From IMG/VR virus record IMGVR_UViG_3300048918_000186, positions 1 to 36,781 of that record: a stretch of DNA of 36,781 nucleotides. The stretch is one strand, 5' to 3'. Below the pieces are notes generated by a model, which was not told the origin of the DNA, did no database searches, and worked only from the letters and a program-made list of their open reading frames with translations. Source of the DNA: a virus. Numbering within the stretch: the stretch's first letter is position 1; the number at the start of each line of letters is the position of its first letter. Position numbers and translations under genes: made by a program. This document shows positions 21,734-31,329 of this stretch, in pieces.

Positions 21734-23118
21734 TGGCTGGCCGTAACTTCGTTGCCTGCATCGGGCCCAGCTACCACCTGGACGACCGCAAGGCCGCTGT
21801 GCAGACGGCGATCAACTGCTACCTCGAGCAGATCGAGGGCCTGGGCGAGACGCGCACGCTGACGCAGGTGTCGGCGCCCGGGCTGGCCCTGTACCTCTCC
21901 GTGGGCGCGGCCGTGCGCGGGCAACGCAATGTCGAGGGCCGCTGGTTCGTGGTGGCCGGCGGTACGCTGTTCGAGATCGTCAACGGCGCACCAGTAAACC
22001 GCGGGACGCTGTCGAGCGCGGAAGGTAGCGTCGGCATGTCCCACAACAACAGCCAGCTGGTGATTGTGAGCGGCGCCGGTGGCGACGTGTTCAATCTGGC
22101 CGCCAACGTGCTTACGCCCATCACTTCGGAAGGCTGGCGCGGCTCGAAGACGGTTGGCTACATTGACGGCTACACCGTGTTCGTGGCGCCCGACACCGAC
22201 CAGTTCTACATCAGCGCGATCGACGACACGAGCACGATGGACGCGCTCGACTTCTCGTCGGCGGACGCGCAGCCGGATAACATCGTTAGCTCCCTTGTGC
22301 AGCACCGCGAGCTGATCCTGTTCGGGCTGTACTCGACCGAGATCTGGATCGACAGCGGCGGCGCCCTGTTCCCGTTCGTGCGTTACAACGCGGCGCAGAT
22401 CGACGTCGGCTGCGTCGGAACGGACGCATGCATCGTGGCCGCCGACTCGGTGTTCTGGATCGGTCAGACGCGAACCGGTCGCGGCATCGTGTACATGATG
22501 TCTGGACACGCGCCGCAGCGGGTATCTACGCGCGCGATCGAGCAGTTGCTGGCCAAGTCGACCGACCTGTCTAGGGCGGCGATGTGGACCTACCAAGTCG
22601 ACGGCCACGAGTTCATCGGAATCAACGCGCCCGGCCTGGCTACCACGCTGGTGTTCGACGCCGCCATGCAACAGTGGCACGAGCGCGCCGAGTGGGGCTC
22701 GGGTTGGGCACCGCTGCGCGTTACCTCTGTGTGCCTGGTCAACGGCGGCCAGTACGCTGGCGATGCGCAGGGCAACCTGTACCTGATCGATCCCTACACC
22801 TATGCGTACGGGACGGCCCCGCTGGTGCGCGAACGCACCTGGCCACACCTGGTCAAGGCCAGTATGGAGCCGATCACGTACCGCGGCCTCGAGCTGGCCT
22901 GCACGACAGGCTACGGCGGCAACGTCACGCTCGAGATCTCGAACGATGGCGGCTTCAACTTCGGACCTAAGTTGATGCGCTCGCTGGGCGCGGTTGGCCG
23001 CTGGATGCAAAAAGTGCGCTGGATTATGCTCGGCACCGCCAGCGACCGCGTTTTCCGCATCCGCTGTTCTGACCCGGTCCCATTCAACATCCATGCCGTT
23101 GCGGTCGACGATGCTTAA
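21733..23118 (+). CDS. Packaged-DNA stabilisation / tail hub protein, gp10-like
   Basis: A 461-residue protein of the P22 gp10 tail accessory family, close to P22 gp10 in length (472). Diagnostic text includes FVACIGPSYHLDDRKAAVQT at the start and the repeated beta-structure with WFVVAGGTLFEIVNG. It seals the head and provides the tailspike attachment platform. The ATG at 21733 overlaps the preceding TGA by one base and is preferred to the upstream GTG. Confidence 0.9.
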   Translation: MAGRNFVACIGPSYHLDDRKAAVQTAINCYLEQIEGLGETRTLTQVSAPGLALYLSVGAAVRGQRNVEGRWFVVAGGTLFEIVNGAPVNRGTLSSAEGSVGMSHNNSQLVIVSGAGGDVFNLAANVLTPITSEGWRGSKTVGYIDGYTVFVAPDTDQFYISAIDDTSTMDALDFSSADAQPDNIVSSLVQHRELILFGLYSTEIWIDSGGALFPFVRYNAAQIDVGCVGTDACIVAADSVFWIGQTRTGRGIVYMMSGHAPQRVSTRAIEQLLAKSTDLSRAAMWTYQVDGHEFIGINAPGLATTLVFDAAMQQWHERAEWGSGWAPLRVTSVCLVNGGQYAGDAQGNLYLIDPYTYAYGTAPLVRERTWPHLVKASMEPITYRGLELACTTGYGGNVTLEISNDGGFNFGPKLMRSLGAVGRWMQKVRWIMLGTASDRVFRIRCSDPVPFNIHAVAVDDA

Positions 23119-23980
23119 CGTCCCGGCCCCAACCCGCATTCCGCTCGCCACGCTGCAGGTGGGCGGCAAGACCGTGGAAGTGTTCCTGTCGCCTGAGTGG
23201 GCTCGCTACTTCCAGTCGCTCAACACGCAGGTGACGGAATCGGCCGCGACTCTGGCCACTGCACTCGGCATGACACTGATAACGGAAGTCGACGGCGGTC
23301 AGGAGGACCAGCTCGCGCCGGGCTACGATTTTTCACACGGCGCCTACGCGGGTGGCTTCAGCTCGCTGACCTACTCCGCGGCGCTGGCCGGCAGTACCGG
23401 TACGATCAAGATCGGCGACGCGCAGTTTTACAACGATGCGCCGGGCGCCGCCGGCATTCAGTTCTACAAGGATGCGGCCGGGAAGGTCGGCATTGGAATT
23501 GTCCCGACCGCAGCATTCGAGGTGTTTTCCGCGGGCGCCGAGTACTCGGTCAAGTGGAGCAAGACCGGCTCGAACAAATGGGCGCTCGGCTCATACGCCG
23601 GCGGCGCCTACCTGGTCAACGACACCACGGGCGCCAAGCATCTGCAGTTCACGGACGCCGGGCTAACCCTGATCTGCGGCGGCGGCGCCGCGGCGATCTA
23701 CGTCGACGCATTGCAGAGAGTCGGCATTGGCGCGGTCAGCTCTGGCGCCGCGCTGTACGTCGCCGGCGGGGTGAACGCGACGAGCGGCTACGCCAGCAAC
23801 GGCGCCGCCGGCATCACGGCAACCGTTACCGGCGCGGACGGCCTCTCGATCACCATCAGCGGCGGCGTGGTAACGGGCGGGCATTCTGGGACCCCAGGTA
23901 TCACAGGAACGATGACGAGCGCGTCGCTCACGGGAAAAACACTCACCTTCACCAACGGCCTCATTACAGGATTTGCATAG
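23111..23980 (+). CDS. Virion tail protein in tail-needle position, 289 aa
   Basis: A 289-residue protein occupying the slot of P22 gp26 (tail needle). The first ~45 residues (LATLQVGGKTVEVFLSPEWARYF) resemble a short domain seen in other podovirus tail proteins. The rest is Gly/Ala-rich with many alternating beta segments (FYNDAPGAAGIQFYKD, GLSITISGGVV) and no long coiled coil. It is not a typical needle and may be a fibre-like or plug component. The start overlaps gp10 by 8 bp. Confidence 0.7.
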   Translation: MLNVPAPTRIPLATLQVGGKTVEVFLSPEWARYFQSLNTQVTESAATLATALGMTLITEVDGGQEDQLAPGYDFSHGAYAGGFSSLTYSAALAGSTGTIKIGDAQFYNDAPGAAGIQFYKDAAGKVGIGIVPTAAFEVFSAGAEYSVKWSKTGSNKWALGSYAGGAYLVNDTTGAKHLQFTDAGLTLICGGGAAAIYVDALQRVGIGAVSSGAALYVAGGVNATSGYASNGAAGITATVTGADGLSITISGGVVTGGHSGTPGITGTMTSASLTGKTLTFTNGLITGFA

Positions 23981-23986
23981 GAAACC

Positions 23987-24358
23987 ATGGCTTCGAACAA
24001 AACTTTCCGCTTTGGCCCGGTTGCGCTGACGGCTGCGTTGACCACTAACCTGCTCAATCCGCCAACCGCGGCCGGGGGCGTGAACGCGGGCGCCTCCCCG
24101 CAGTACATCGTGCTGAAGCACCTACGGATCACGAACAAGACCGCGGCAGCGGCTTCATTTTCGATGTGGCTGGGCGCGACCGGCGCGAACGCGGCCGGTA
24201 CCGAAGTGGTCGGCCAGGGGCAGGTCGTGCCCGCGAACAGCTCCTACGACTGGTACGGGCTGATGCGAATCGATGCCCCGGACTTCCTGGTGGGCGGGGC
24301 CAGCACGGCTGGCGCGCTGTCGGTATCCGGCGAGGGTGAGATCGGGGTGGCGGGCTGA
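23987..24358 (+). CDS. Small virion structural protein (putative), 123 aa
   Basis: A 123-residue beta-rich protein of jelly-roll type appearance (VLKHLRITNKTAAAASFSMWLG, then YDWYGLMRIDAPDFLVGG). Similar small proteins occur with tail or capsid genes in other podoviruses. It overlaps the following cupin-like gene by one base (TGATG). A decoration or tail role is an inference from context. Confidence 0.65.
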   Translation: MASNKTFRFGPVALTAALTTNLLNPPTAAGGVNAGASPQYIVLKHLRITNKTAAAASFSMWLGATGANAAGTEVVGQGQVVPANSSYDWYGLMRIDAPDFLVGGASTAGALSVSGEGEIGVAG

Positions 24359-24828
24359 TGAAGCTGATCAAATTCACCTATGGCAAGGGCTTCGCCCCTG
24401 TCATTTCGATGCGCCAGAAGGTCGAGCGAATCCAGGAGAAACTCGCGACGCTGACTCCGTACGAGCCGGTGACCCGGCACTATTTTCACGCTGGCATGTA
24501 CTGCCGAGAGGTATGGCGCAAGGCCGACGTGCTCGTGGTGGGGAAGGTTCACAAGAAGGAGCACTTCTACCTGATCGTCAGCGGTACGGTGCTCATCACG
24601 GACGGAATCGGCGAACCACAGCGCTTCACAGGTCCCCACATGATCCAGAGCGCACCAGGGACCAAGCGCGCTGTTTACGCCGAAACCGACGTGCTTTGCA
24701 TGACCTTTCATCGCACCGACGCGACGACGGTCGAGGCCGCAGAGGCCGAACTGGTCGAGGATGATCCAACGGCGATGTACACGCACGGGAACCGAATCAA
24801 ACAACAGGACTGCGAGGTGTTGCAATGA
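24358..24828 (+). CDS. Cupin-fold protein, 156 aa
   Basis: A 156-residue protein with a small beta-barrel reading: residues ~60-120 include KKEHFYLIVSGTVLITDG, then GPHMIQSAPGTKRAVYAETDVLCMTFH, which follows the two-motif layout of cupins. Only some of the usual metal-binding His/Glu residues are visible. Its place among ejection genes suggests a structural or assembly role rather than a metabolic enzyme. It overlaps both neighbours by 1-4 bp. Confidence 0.7.
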   Translation: MKLIKFTYGKGFAPVISMRQKVERIQEKLATLTPYEPVTRHYFHAGMYCREVWRKADVLVVGKVHKKEHFYLIVSGTVLITDGIGEPQRFTGPHMIQSAPGTKRAVYAETDVLCMTFHRTDATTVEAAEAELVEDDPTAMYTHGNRIKQQDCEVLQ

Positions 24829-25538
24829 CGTTTTGGGTAGCCGGAGCGGCCGTCGTAGGTACGATCGGCGGGGCGATGATCTCGTCCAACGCCGCAAGCA
24901 AAGCGGCCGACAAGCAGGCGCAGGGCAATGCCAACGCGCTCTCGGAGAATGCGCGCGAGTTCGACATCACCCAGGCCAACCAGGCGCCATACCTGGCGGC
25001 AGGCAAGACGGCTCTGGGTCAACTCGCCACCGAAAACGATACGCCGCTCGACACCAGCACGATCCAGATGGATCCTGGTTACCAGTTCGGTCTAAGGCAG
25101 GGCCAGCAGGCCATCGCCCGGCAGACCGCAGCGGCAGGTGGACGTATTTCGGGCGCAGCCCTGAAGGCAGCCGCGCAGTACGGCACCGACTATGCGACCA
25201 CTGGCTACAACACGGCCTACGCGCGAGTCAACCAGGCGCGCACGGATCGCTTGAACCGGTTAGCTGCGCTGGCGGGGATCGGTCAAACCGCCACCCAGAA
25301 CGTTGGCGCCCAAGTTGCAAACAATGCCGGCGCAAACAGTGCGCTTATGGTGGCGGCCGGGAACAATGCCGGCGCCGCCACTCTGGCCCAAGGCAACATC
25401 TGGGGCAATGCCACGAACCAGCTGGCAGCGCTGTATGGCCGCAATTACACCAGTAACACGGGCATTACCGACGCCCAGGTAAACCAAAGTCACGCCGATC
25501 AGATGGCGTACATCAACAGTCAACTGCCGGGAGGGTAA
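24825..25538 (+). CDS. DNA ejection protein, gp7-like
   Basis: A 237-residue protein with the composition of P22 gp7: a hydrophobic Gly-rich N-terminus (FWVAGAAVVGTIGGAMISSNAA), then helical Ala/Gln/Asn-rich sequence including DPGYQFGLRQGQQAIARQTAA. P22 gp7 (229 aa) is packaged in the head and ejected with the DNA across the envelope. The order gp7-gp20-gp16 is preserved here. It starts at ATGA overlapping the cupin-like gene. Confidence 0.85.
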   Translation: MTFWVAGAAVVGTIGGAMISSNAASKAADKQAQGNANALSENAREFDITQANQAPYLAAGKTALGQLATENDTPLDTSTIQMDPGYQFGLRQGQQAIARQTAAAGGRISGAALKAAAQYGTDYATTGYNTAYARVNQARTDRLNRLAALAGIGQTATQNVGAQVANNAGANSALMVAAGNNAGAATLAQGNIWGNATNQLAALYGRNYTSNTGITDAQVNQSHADQMAYINSQLPGG

Positions 25539-25541
25539 GAC

Positions 25542-26945
25542 ATGGCTGAGGGGAACATTTTTCAGCAGTACTTGACGCCGCCGAAATCGGTAGCCGACTA
25601 CACCGCCGAGATGGATCAGGCGGACATGCGGAGGAACGCGCTTCAGCAGAGCGCGCTCGCCGTCCAGCAGGCGCAGGCGAATCTCGCCAACGCCGCTGAC
25701 GTTGCAGGCCAACGGAATGCCTTGCGAGCTGCGGTCACATCTGGGCAGATCGACCTTACCAACCCGGCACATACCAGCCGTGCGCTGGCGATCGCCCCGG
25801 ACGTAGCCCCGGGCATGCTCAAGACGGTGCAGGACACTGCGAGCGCGCAGGCGACGGCCGCGATGAACAAGGCCACCACGGTAGCCACCACGCAGAAGAC
25901 GGCTGCGGCCGACTACGATCTGCGTATCAAGAAAAGCGACCAGGCGATCAAGGACATTGCTGGCTTCGCCACGCCGCAGGATGCGCTTGCGAGTTTGCAG
26001 GCGCACGTGGCGGCAGGCGATGTCGATCCCGCCAAGGCGCAGCTGATCCAGCAGGGCATGCCGCAGGATCCAGCCAAGTTTTCAGACTGGAAAATTGGGA
26101 TGATCCGCAACATCATGAGCGCGAAGGAGCAGATGCAGTACTCGGCGCCGGATGCCAACACCGTCGCCACCAACACGCGCATCGCGGCCGAGGGTGTGGC
26201 CAATCGGGCGAACCAGATCAAGGTGCAGCAGATGATCGGTGACCGCCAGGACAAGAGCGGCGACGACGGCTCCGGCCTGAGCGATGCTACCAAGCAGCGC
26301 ATCGCTCAGCAGGCGGTCGACTCCGGGGATTACAGTGGCTTGAAGAACATCGGTCGTGGCCAGCAGGGCGCCAAGGACCTGCGCGGCATCCAGAACGCGA
26401 TCACCGATTATGCGAGCAGCAAGGGGATGTCGCCGGGCGACATCTCCGCCAAGCTGGCCGAGTTCGAGGCCATGAAGGCCGGCATGAAGGCATCGGCCAA
26501 CATCAGCGCGAAGATCGAGAACGCCGCCGCCGAAGCCGACCAGCTGGCACCGCTGGCGATCGACGCCGGCCGCCAAGTGGCGCGTTCTGGCTTCCTACCG
26601 TTCGGCCGCGCGCAGGTTATGTTCAACAACCAGACCAACGACCCGGCGGTGAACAAGTTCGCTACCGCGAACATCGGCCTCGCCACGGCCTACGCCAGCG
26701 CGATGGCGCGCGGCAACAAGCCGACCGTGTCCGACAACGAACACGCGCGTGATCTGCTGAGCACCGCCAAGAGTCAGGAGGCCTACGAGGCCATCGTGGG
26801 CCAGATGCAGCAAGAGATCAAGGCCGCGCGGGCAGCGCCGCAGCGCGTGCGCGACAACCTGCGTGGCGAGATCAGCGGCAAGGGCGGCGCAAGCACTGGA
26901 TCGCCGGCTGGCAAGCCATCGCTCTCCGACATCTTTGGGCATTAA
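25542..26945 (+). CDS. DNA ejection protein, gp20-like
   Basis: A 467-residue, largely helical, Ala/Gln-rich protein in the position of P22 gp20 (471 aa). It begins EGNIFQQYLTPPKSVADYTAEMD, a phrase seen in related ejection proteins, and contains a long helical ALQQSALAVQQAQANLANAA region. It probably forms part of the periplasmic DNA conduit. Sequence conservation in this class is low, so assignment rests on size, composition and gene order. Confidence 0.78.
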   Translation: MAEGNIFQQYLTPPKSVADYTAEMDQADMRRNALQQSALAVQQAQANLANAADVAGQRNALRAAVTSGQIDLTNPAHTSRALAIAPDVAPGMLKTVQDTASAQATAAMNKATTVATTQKTAAADYDLRIKKSDQAIKDIAGFATPQDALASLQAHVAAGDVDPAKAQLIQQGMPQDPAKFSDWKIGMIRNIMSAKEQMQYSAPDANTVATNTRIAAEGVANRANQIKVQQMIGDRQDKSGDDGSGLSDATKQRIAQQAVDSGDYSGLKNIGRGQQGAKDLRGIQNAITDYASSKGMSPGDISAKLAEFEAMKAGMKASANISAKIENAAAEADQLAPLAIDAGRQVARSGFLPFGRAQVMFNNQTNDPAVNKFATANIGLATAYASAMARGNKPTVSDNEHARDLLSTAKSQEAYEAIVGQMQQEIKAARAAPQRVRDNLRGEISGKGGASTGSPAGKPSLSDIFGH

Positions 26946-26948
26946 ACC

Positions 26949-29192
26949 ATGAGCGATATCCAGGAGAAGATCGCCAAGGCGAAAGCAGCCGGGTACAACG
27001 ACGCCGAGATCGCCAGCCATCTGGCGGACTCTCCCGACTACGGAAACAAGGTCAAGGCCGCCACCGCCGCCGGATACAAGCCGGAGGAGATCATCAGCCA
27101 CCTCGCGGGCGCATCGGCGACGCCCGCTGCGTCGGCCACACCGGCCAGCAGCAGCGGCAGTACGCTCGTCGACGGCATCAAGGGTCTGGCGGCCGGCGCC
27201 GGTGAGGGCTTCGGCAAGACGGTGCTGGGCGCGCAGCGGCTGGCAGGCAAGCTGATCGACTCTGCCGGCGGCGCTGCGGCGGATTCGTCGCCCACGCTGT
27301 CGAGCCTAATCACTGGCAAGAAGCCGCCATCGCTGGCTGAACGCGCCGGAAACACGCTGGTGGCGGCGATCCCGGCCGGAGGCCTGGCGTTGAAGGTACT
27401 GAACGCGACGGGCGTGGGCAAGTGGCTGGTGGAAGATGCGGACGCAGGCAAGGCCAAGCTCGAGGCTGAGAATGCACCGTACAAGACGGCCAGCCCGACC
27501 ATGAACGGCATCGGTCAGGTTGGCGGCTCGATCGTGGCCACGCTGCCGGTCGGAGGCATGGTGCCGAACGCCCTGCGCGGCGCTGCCGGGGCGAAAACCG
27601 TAATCGGCGTCATCCCGCGCGCCGCCCAGGCCGCCGGCGTCGGCGCCGTGTACGGCGGCGTGACCGGTACTGCGAACTCGAGCGCGGATACCATCGCCGG
27701 CATGCTGGCCGACGGCGCAAAGTCGGCCGTCACCAGCGCGGCGCTCGGCGGCTCGGCGACGCCGGTGACGGCCGCGGTGGGCGCCGTCGGCGGAAACGTG
27801 GCGCAGCGCCTGTCCAAGACCAGCGCGGCGGAATACGCGAAGCAGAAGGTTGCCGAGGCGCTGGCGCGCGACGCGCGCGGGACTCTCGCTACCGGCGGCT
27901 ACACGAACCCCCTGACCCAGATCGCGGCACGCTTTGCCAAGCTGGGCGACGAGGCGACGCTGGCCGACGCAGGCGGACGTAACACGAACCAGCTGCTCGA
28001 CACGCTCGCGACCCTGCCCGGCCGCACCAAGGAGGCAGCATACAACCTGCTGCGGCAGCGTACGGCGGGCGTCGGCGATCGCATGCGGACCGCGGCCGAA
28101 GAGGCGCTCGACACCCAGGGCCAGCGCCTGCCGACTACGGTGGAGTCGCTGATCACGCGCCGGCAGCAGGACTCGGCGCCGCTGTACGACCAGCTGCGCA
28201 AGATCGACATCGCCCCGAGCCAGGACCTGGTCGAGATCGTGAAGCATGCCGACGAACTGGGCGTGACGAAGCTGGGGCGCGAGATCGCGACCGCGCGCCA
28301 GATGCCGTTCACGCTCGACGCCGAGCAACCCGCGCGCTGGAACATGGGCGACCTCGACCACGTGAAGCAGGGCATCGACCAGGTGCTGTCGAGCCGCAAG
28401 GCGCTCAACCAGGACGGCACGCTGACGCCGCTGGGCACGGCTTACCAGGATCTGAAGACGAAGCTGGTCGGCGCGCTCGATGCCGCGACTAAGAACGGCA
28501 AGACCGGTGAGTCGCTATACCGGAATGCGCGCGAGGCCTTCGCGGAGCCGTCGAAGCTCATCGACGCGGCCAACGCCGGCAAGTTGGCGATCAACCGCGA
28601 CGAGGCCAGCATCACGAGCACGATGAAGGGGATGTCGGACAACGAGCTGCAGGCTTTCCGCATCGGTGCATTCGAAGGACTGCGCGCGAAGCTCGGCACC
28701 CAGGGCGGCCAGACGAATATCATGAACATGTGGAAGGAGCCGGCCACGCAGGAGAAGCTAAAGGCCGTGTTTGGTGACCTGCGCGCCTACCGCGAATTCG
28801 CCTCGGATGTCGCGAAGGAAGCGCAGCTGAAGCGTCTGCAGAGCGTCGGTACCGGGTCCCAGACGGCCGCGCGCCAGGCCGGCATGGGCGACCTCGACCT
28901 GGCGGCGCTGACCGAGGCCGGCGGCGCGCTCGGCGCGGCGAAGTCGGGCAACCTGCTGTCGGCGATCGGCTCGGCCAAGAACGCATGGAACCGCGTGGCG
29001 ACCCCGCAATCGGTGCGCGACGAGATGGGCAGCATGCTGCTGTCCAAAGGCCCCAATGGCGCGCGCAACCTGAACAGCCTCGAGGCCCTGGTCCAGAGCA
29101 TCAATAACCGGAACCTCCTGCTGTCGAACGGCGTCGGTGTTCTGGGCGGCCAGATCGGTAGTAAGATCGCCACGCCGACGCAGCTGAAGTAA
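26949..29192 (+). CDS. DNA ejection / injection protein, gp16-like, 747 aa
   Basis: A 747-residue protein, last of the ejection genes and longer than P22 gp16 (609). The N-terminus contains two copies of a short repeat with the core AGY-x3-EI-x-SHLA (about residues 14-25 and 40-51). A Gly/Ala-rich hydrophobic part follows (about 170-270; AAQAAGVGAVYGGVTG), then a helical region. Hydrophobic stretches suit insertion in the inner membrane during DNA entry. No lytic transglycosylase motif is visible. Confidence 0.78.
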   Translation: MSDIQEKIAKAKAAGYNDAEIASHLADSPDYGNKVKAATAAGYKPEEIISHLAGASATPAASATPASSSGSTLVDGIKGLAAGAGEGFGKTVLGAQRLAGKLIDSAGGAAADSSPTLSSLITGKKPPSLAERAGNTLVAAIPAGGLALKVLNATGVGKWLVEDADAGKAKLEAENAPYKTASPTMNGIGQVGGSIVATLPVGGMVPNALRGAAGAKTVIGVIPRAAQAAGVGAVYGGVTGTANSSADTIAGMLADGAKSAVTSAALGGSATPVTAAVGAVGGNVAQRLSKTSAAEYAKQKVAEALARDARGTLATGGYTNPLTQIAARFAKLGDEATLADAGGRNTNQLLDTLATLPGRTKEAAYNLLRQRTAGVGDRMRTAAEEALDTQGQRLPTTVESLITRRQQDSAPLYDQLRKIDIAPSQDLVEIVKHADELGVTKLGREIATARQMPFTLDAEQPARWNMGDLDHVKQGIDQVLSSRKALNQDGTLTPLGTAYQDLKTKLVGALDAATKNGKTGESLYRNAREAFAEPSKLIDAANAGKLAINRDEASITSTMKGMSDNELQAFRIGAFEGLRAKLGTQGGQTNIMNMWKEPATQEKLKAVFGDLRAYREFASDVAKEAQLKRLQSVGTGSQTAARQAGMGDLDLAALTEAGGALGAAKSGNLLSAIGSAKNAWNRVATPQSVRDEMGSMLLSKGPNGARNLNSLEALVQSINNRNLLLSNGVGVLGGQIGSKIATPTQLK

Positions 29193-29207
29193 TCCATACC
29201 GCTTTAT

Positions 29208-29272
29208 CCACCAGCACCTGCAGCTGGTGGCTTTTCTTCAATCCAGCCCTGCTCACGCGGGGCTTTTGTTTT
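29208..29272 (+). terminator. Two tandem terminators after ejection genes
   Basis: First stem CCACCAGC/GCTGGTGG (29208-29215 with 29223-29230), followed by CTTTTCTT. Second stem AGCCCTGC/GCGGGGCT (29245-29252 with 29257-29264), followed by TTTTGTTTT. They separate the ejection genes from the tailspike. Confidence 0.82.
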
Positions 29273-29282
29273 AGGACGATCA

Positions 29283-31223
29283 ATGCCAGCCAGCCAGCCA
29301 GCAAATTTCAACCTGCAGGAGTTCACCGACGTCGGCAAACCGCTGGTGGGCGGCAGGATCTACACCTACGCGTACGGGACAACCCAGCAGCAAATTGCCT
29401 ACACTGATCCGGACGGATTGGTGCCGCATACCTACACGGCCGATGGCGCCGGTGGCCAGTACATCGCGCTGAATGCGCGGGGCGAGCTGCCGGCGCCGCT
29501 GTATCTTGGAGCCGGCTCGTATGATATTTCTCTCAAGCGCGCCGATGGTTCGACAGTGTGGACGCGAAAGGCAGATGGCGTCGACGGTTCTCTTCGATCG
29601 TGGATGGCGCTGCTCACAGCCTCACTCGGCGCATCCCTAGTCGGCTTCGCCCAGGCCGACGCCAACGCCGTCGCACGCACCGTGCTGGATGATCTCCGCG
29701 ACCGCCCGGTGAGCATCAGTGCATTCGGCGCGCTAGGCAAAGGCAACGACCGCGCCATCGTTCAGGCTGCTGTCAATTTCTGCAAAAACGGCAAAGTACT
29801 CGATCTCGGCTCGAACGTGCTGGACCTGGGCATTGTGGCGCCCGGCGCGCCGGCCATCACGATCGACAGTCCGGTTAACATGAAGATCATCGGCAACGGC
29901 GCGCTGGTCAAGTGCATCGCTACACTTGACCGTTGCGTTGCCATTGCGGTGAAAAATCCGATTAACTTCATCAGCGATGGCGTCGAATTCACGAACCCCG
30001 GCTTCGATATCTCGCAGACGCAAAGTGGCGTGAACCGCATCGGCATCTATGGCTACTATCCGTACGCCACCGCTCCGTACACGGCAGCGTCGCCTTGCGG
30101 CCCGGTGAGCATCACGGGTGCTGCCCATGATTGTCTTGGATTTGTCGTGGTCGACAGTACCACCCAGCTTGGCGTTCACGGCGCCGTGCCCTTCGCAATG
30201 AAGAACGTAAAGGTGAGGGGGCATTGCGAGCGCGTCTACTATGGCGTGTCGTCAATCTACGGCGCCACGGACGTGGATGTCGAAATGAGCCACCAGGACG
30301 TACGACGCGGCTTTATCTCGTACGGCCAGCAGCGCGCCAAGATTGACCTTTCGCTGAACTGCAGCGCGGGATTCCTCGGGTCCAACGCTTATGTCGAACT
30401 GGCGTGTGAAGGCCAGGCGAACGGCAACGTGCGAGACATCGACATTCGGGTTCGCGTCGATGGAGTGGAAGCCCACGAAAACATCGTGAACTTCTATCAC
30501 CAGCAGGCCGGCGCCGCCGGTTCGATCGGCAATGTGAAGGCGCGCGTGACCTTCAACTACCTGACCACCGCAGGTAAGGCCGCGGGCCTGAATTCGCTGG
30601 CCGCCTTCTGTTTCCTGCACGAGGATCCAGTCACCGCCAACCCGATCAGCCCAACCGCGCGACTGACCGAAAATTGCGACATTGATTGCGATGTCCTCGG
30701 GGCAATCTCTGGCCCGCGCGTGCGCCTGTCCAGCTCGCCTAGCACTAAGGTGCCGATCACGCTGGGCCGCGGTGTTACCGAAGGCATGACGGACTTCGGC
30801 ATGTTCCAGCTCTGGAAGGTGCGCCGCGGTTCGCTCACGCTGCCATTCACGCCTTACGCCTACGGCCGCACTACGCTGGGCGCGGCCAACTACAACATGC
30901 AGAAGGGCACGATGTCGATTGTCGACGGCGTGGCTTCCTGCTCGATCTCGTTGAACTGGACGGCCCACACCGGCACCGGAAATCTGATGGTCACGCCGCT
31001 GCCTGTACAGGGCATTTCATCGGCCACGATCGGTAACCCAGCCGCTGCTGTCATTTCCAGCGGTTTTGGCCCGGCCGGCGGCCAGATCGGCGCGCTGCTG
31101 ACCGACCAGATGGACACCTTCACCATCTACTCGGTCGACTCGACCACCCACGCCATTTCAATCCCGGCAGTACCAGCCGCCGGGAACCTCTACCTGAGCT
31201 GCTCATTCCCGCTTTACACCTGA
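29283..31223 (+). CDS. Tailspike with P22-type head-binding domain
   Basis: A 646-residue tailspike, similar in length to P22 gp9 (667). Residues ~5-105 match the P22 head-binding domain (FTDVGKPLVGGRIYTY, YTDPDGLVPHTY, ARGELPAPLYLG). From ~140 a parallel beta-helix begins (AFGALGKGNDRAIVQAAVNF), and the C-terminus is a beta-rich trimerisation region. It attaches to the gp10-like hub and binds, perhaps cleaves, the host surface polysaccharide. Active-site residues cannot be picked by eye. No strong ribosome-binding site precedes the ATG. Confidence 0.92.
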   Translation: MPASQPANFNLQEFTDVGKPLVGGRIYTYAYGTTQQQIAYTDPDGLVPHTYTADGAGGQYIALNARGELPAPLYLGAGSYDISLKRADGSTVWTRKADGVDGSLRSWMALLTASLGASLVGFAQADANAVARTVLDDLRDRPVSISAFGALGKGNDRAIVQAAVNFCKNGKVLDLGSNVLDLGIVAPGAPAITIDSPVNMKIIGNGALVKCIATLDRCVAIAVKNPINFISDGVEFTNPGFDISQTQSGVNRIGIYGYYPYATAPYTAASPCGPVSITGAAHDCLGFVVVDSTTQLGVHGAVPFAMKNVKVRGHCERVYYGVSSIYGATDVDVEMSHQDVRRGFISYGQQRAKIDLSLNCSAGFLGSNAYVELACEGQANGNVRDIDIRVRVDGVEAHENIVNFYHQQAGAAGSIGNVKARVTFNYLTTAGKAAGLNSLAAFCFLHEDPVTANPISPTARLTENCDIDCDVLGAISGPRVRLSSSPSTKVPITLGRGVTEGMTDFGMFQLWKVRRGSLTLPFTPYAYGRTTLGAANYNMQKGTMSIVDGVASCSISLNWTAHTGTGNLMVTPLPVQGISSATIGNPAAAVISSGFGPAGGQIGALLTDQMDTFTIYSVDSTTHAISIPAVPAAGNLYLSCSFPLYT

Positions 31224-31246
31224 AGCATCAATTAAACCAAACGCAG

Positions 31247-31267
31247 GCCGCCTTCGGGCGGCTTTTT
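31247..31267 (+). terminator. Terminator after tailspike
   Basis: GCCGCC-TTCG-GGCGGC hairpin followed by TTTTTCTTTT. The stable UUCG tetraloop makes it a strong intrinsic terminator, upstream of the lysis genes. Confidence 0.88.
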
Positions 31268-31329
31268 CTTTTCCTGAAAGGTCGACATGAAAACCACCCC
31301 CATCACCGGTCGCGCGCCGGTCCTGCGCC

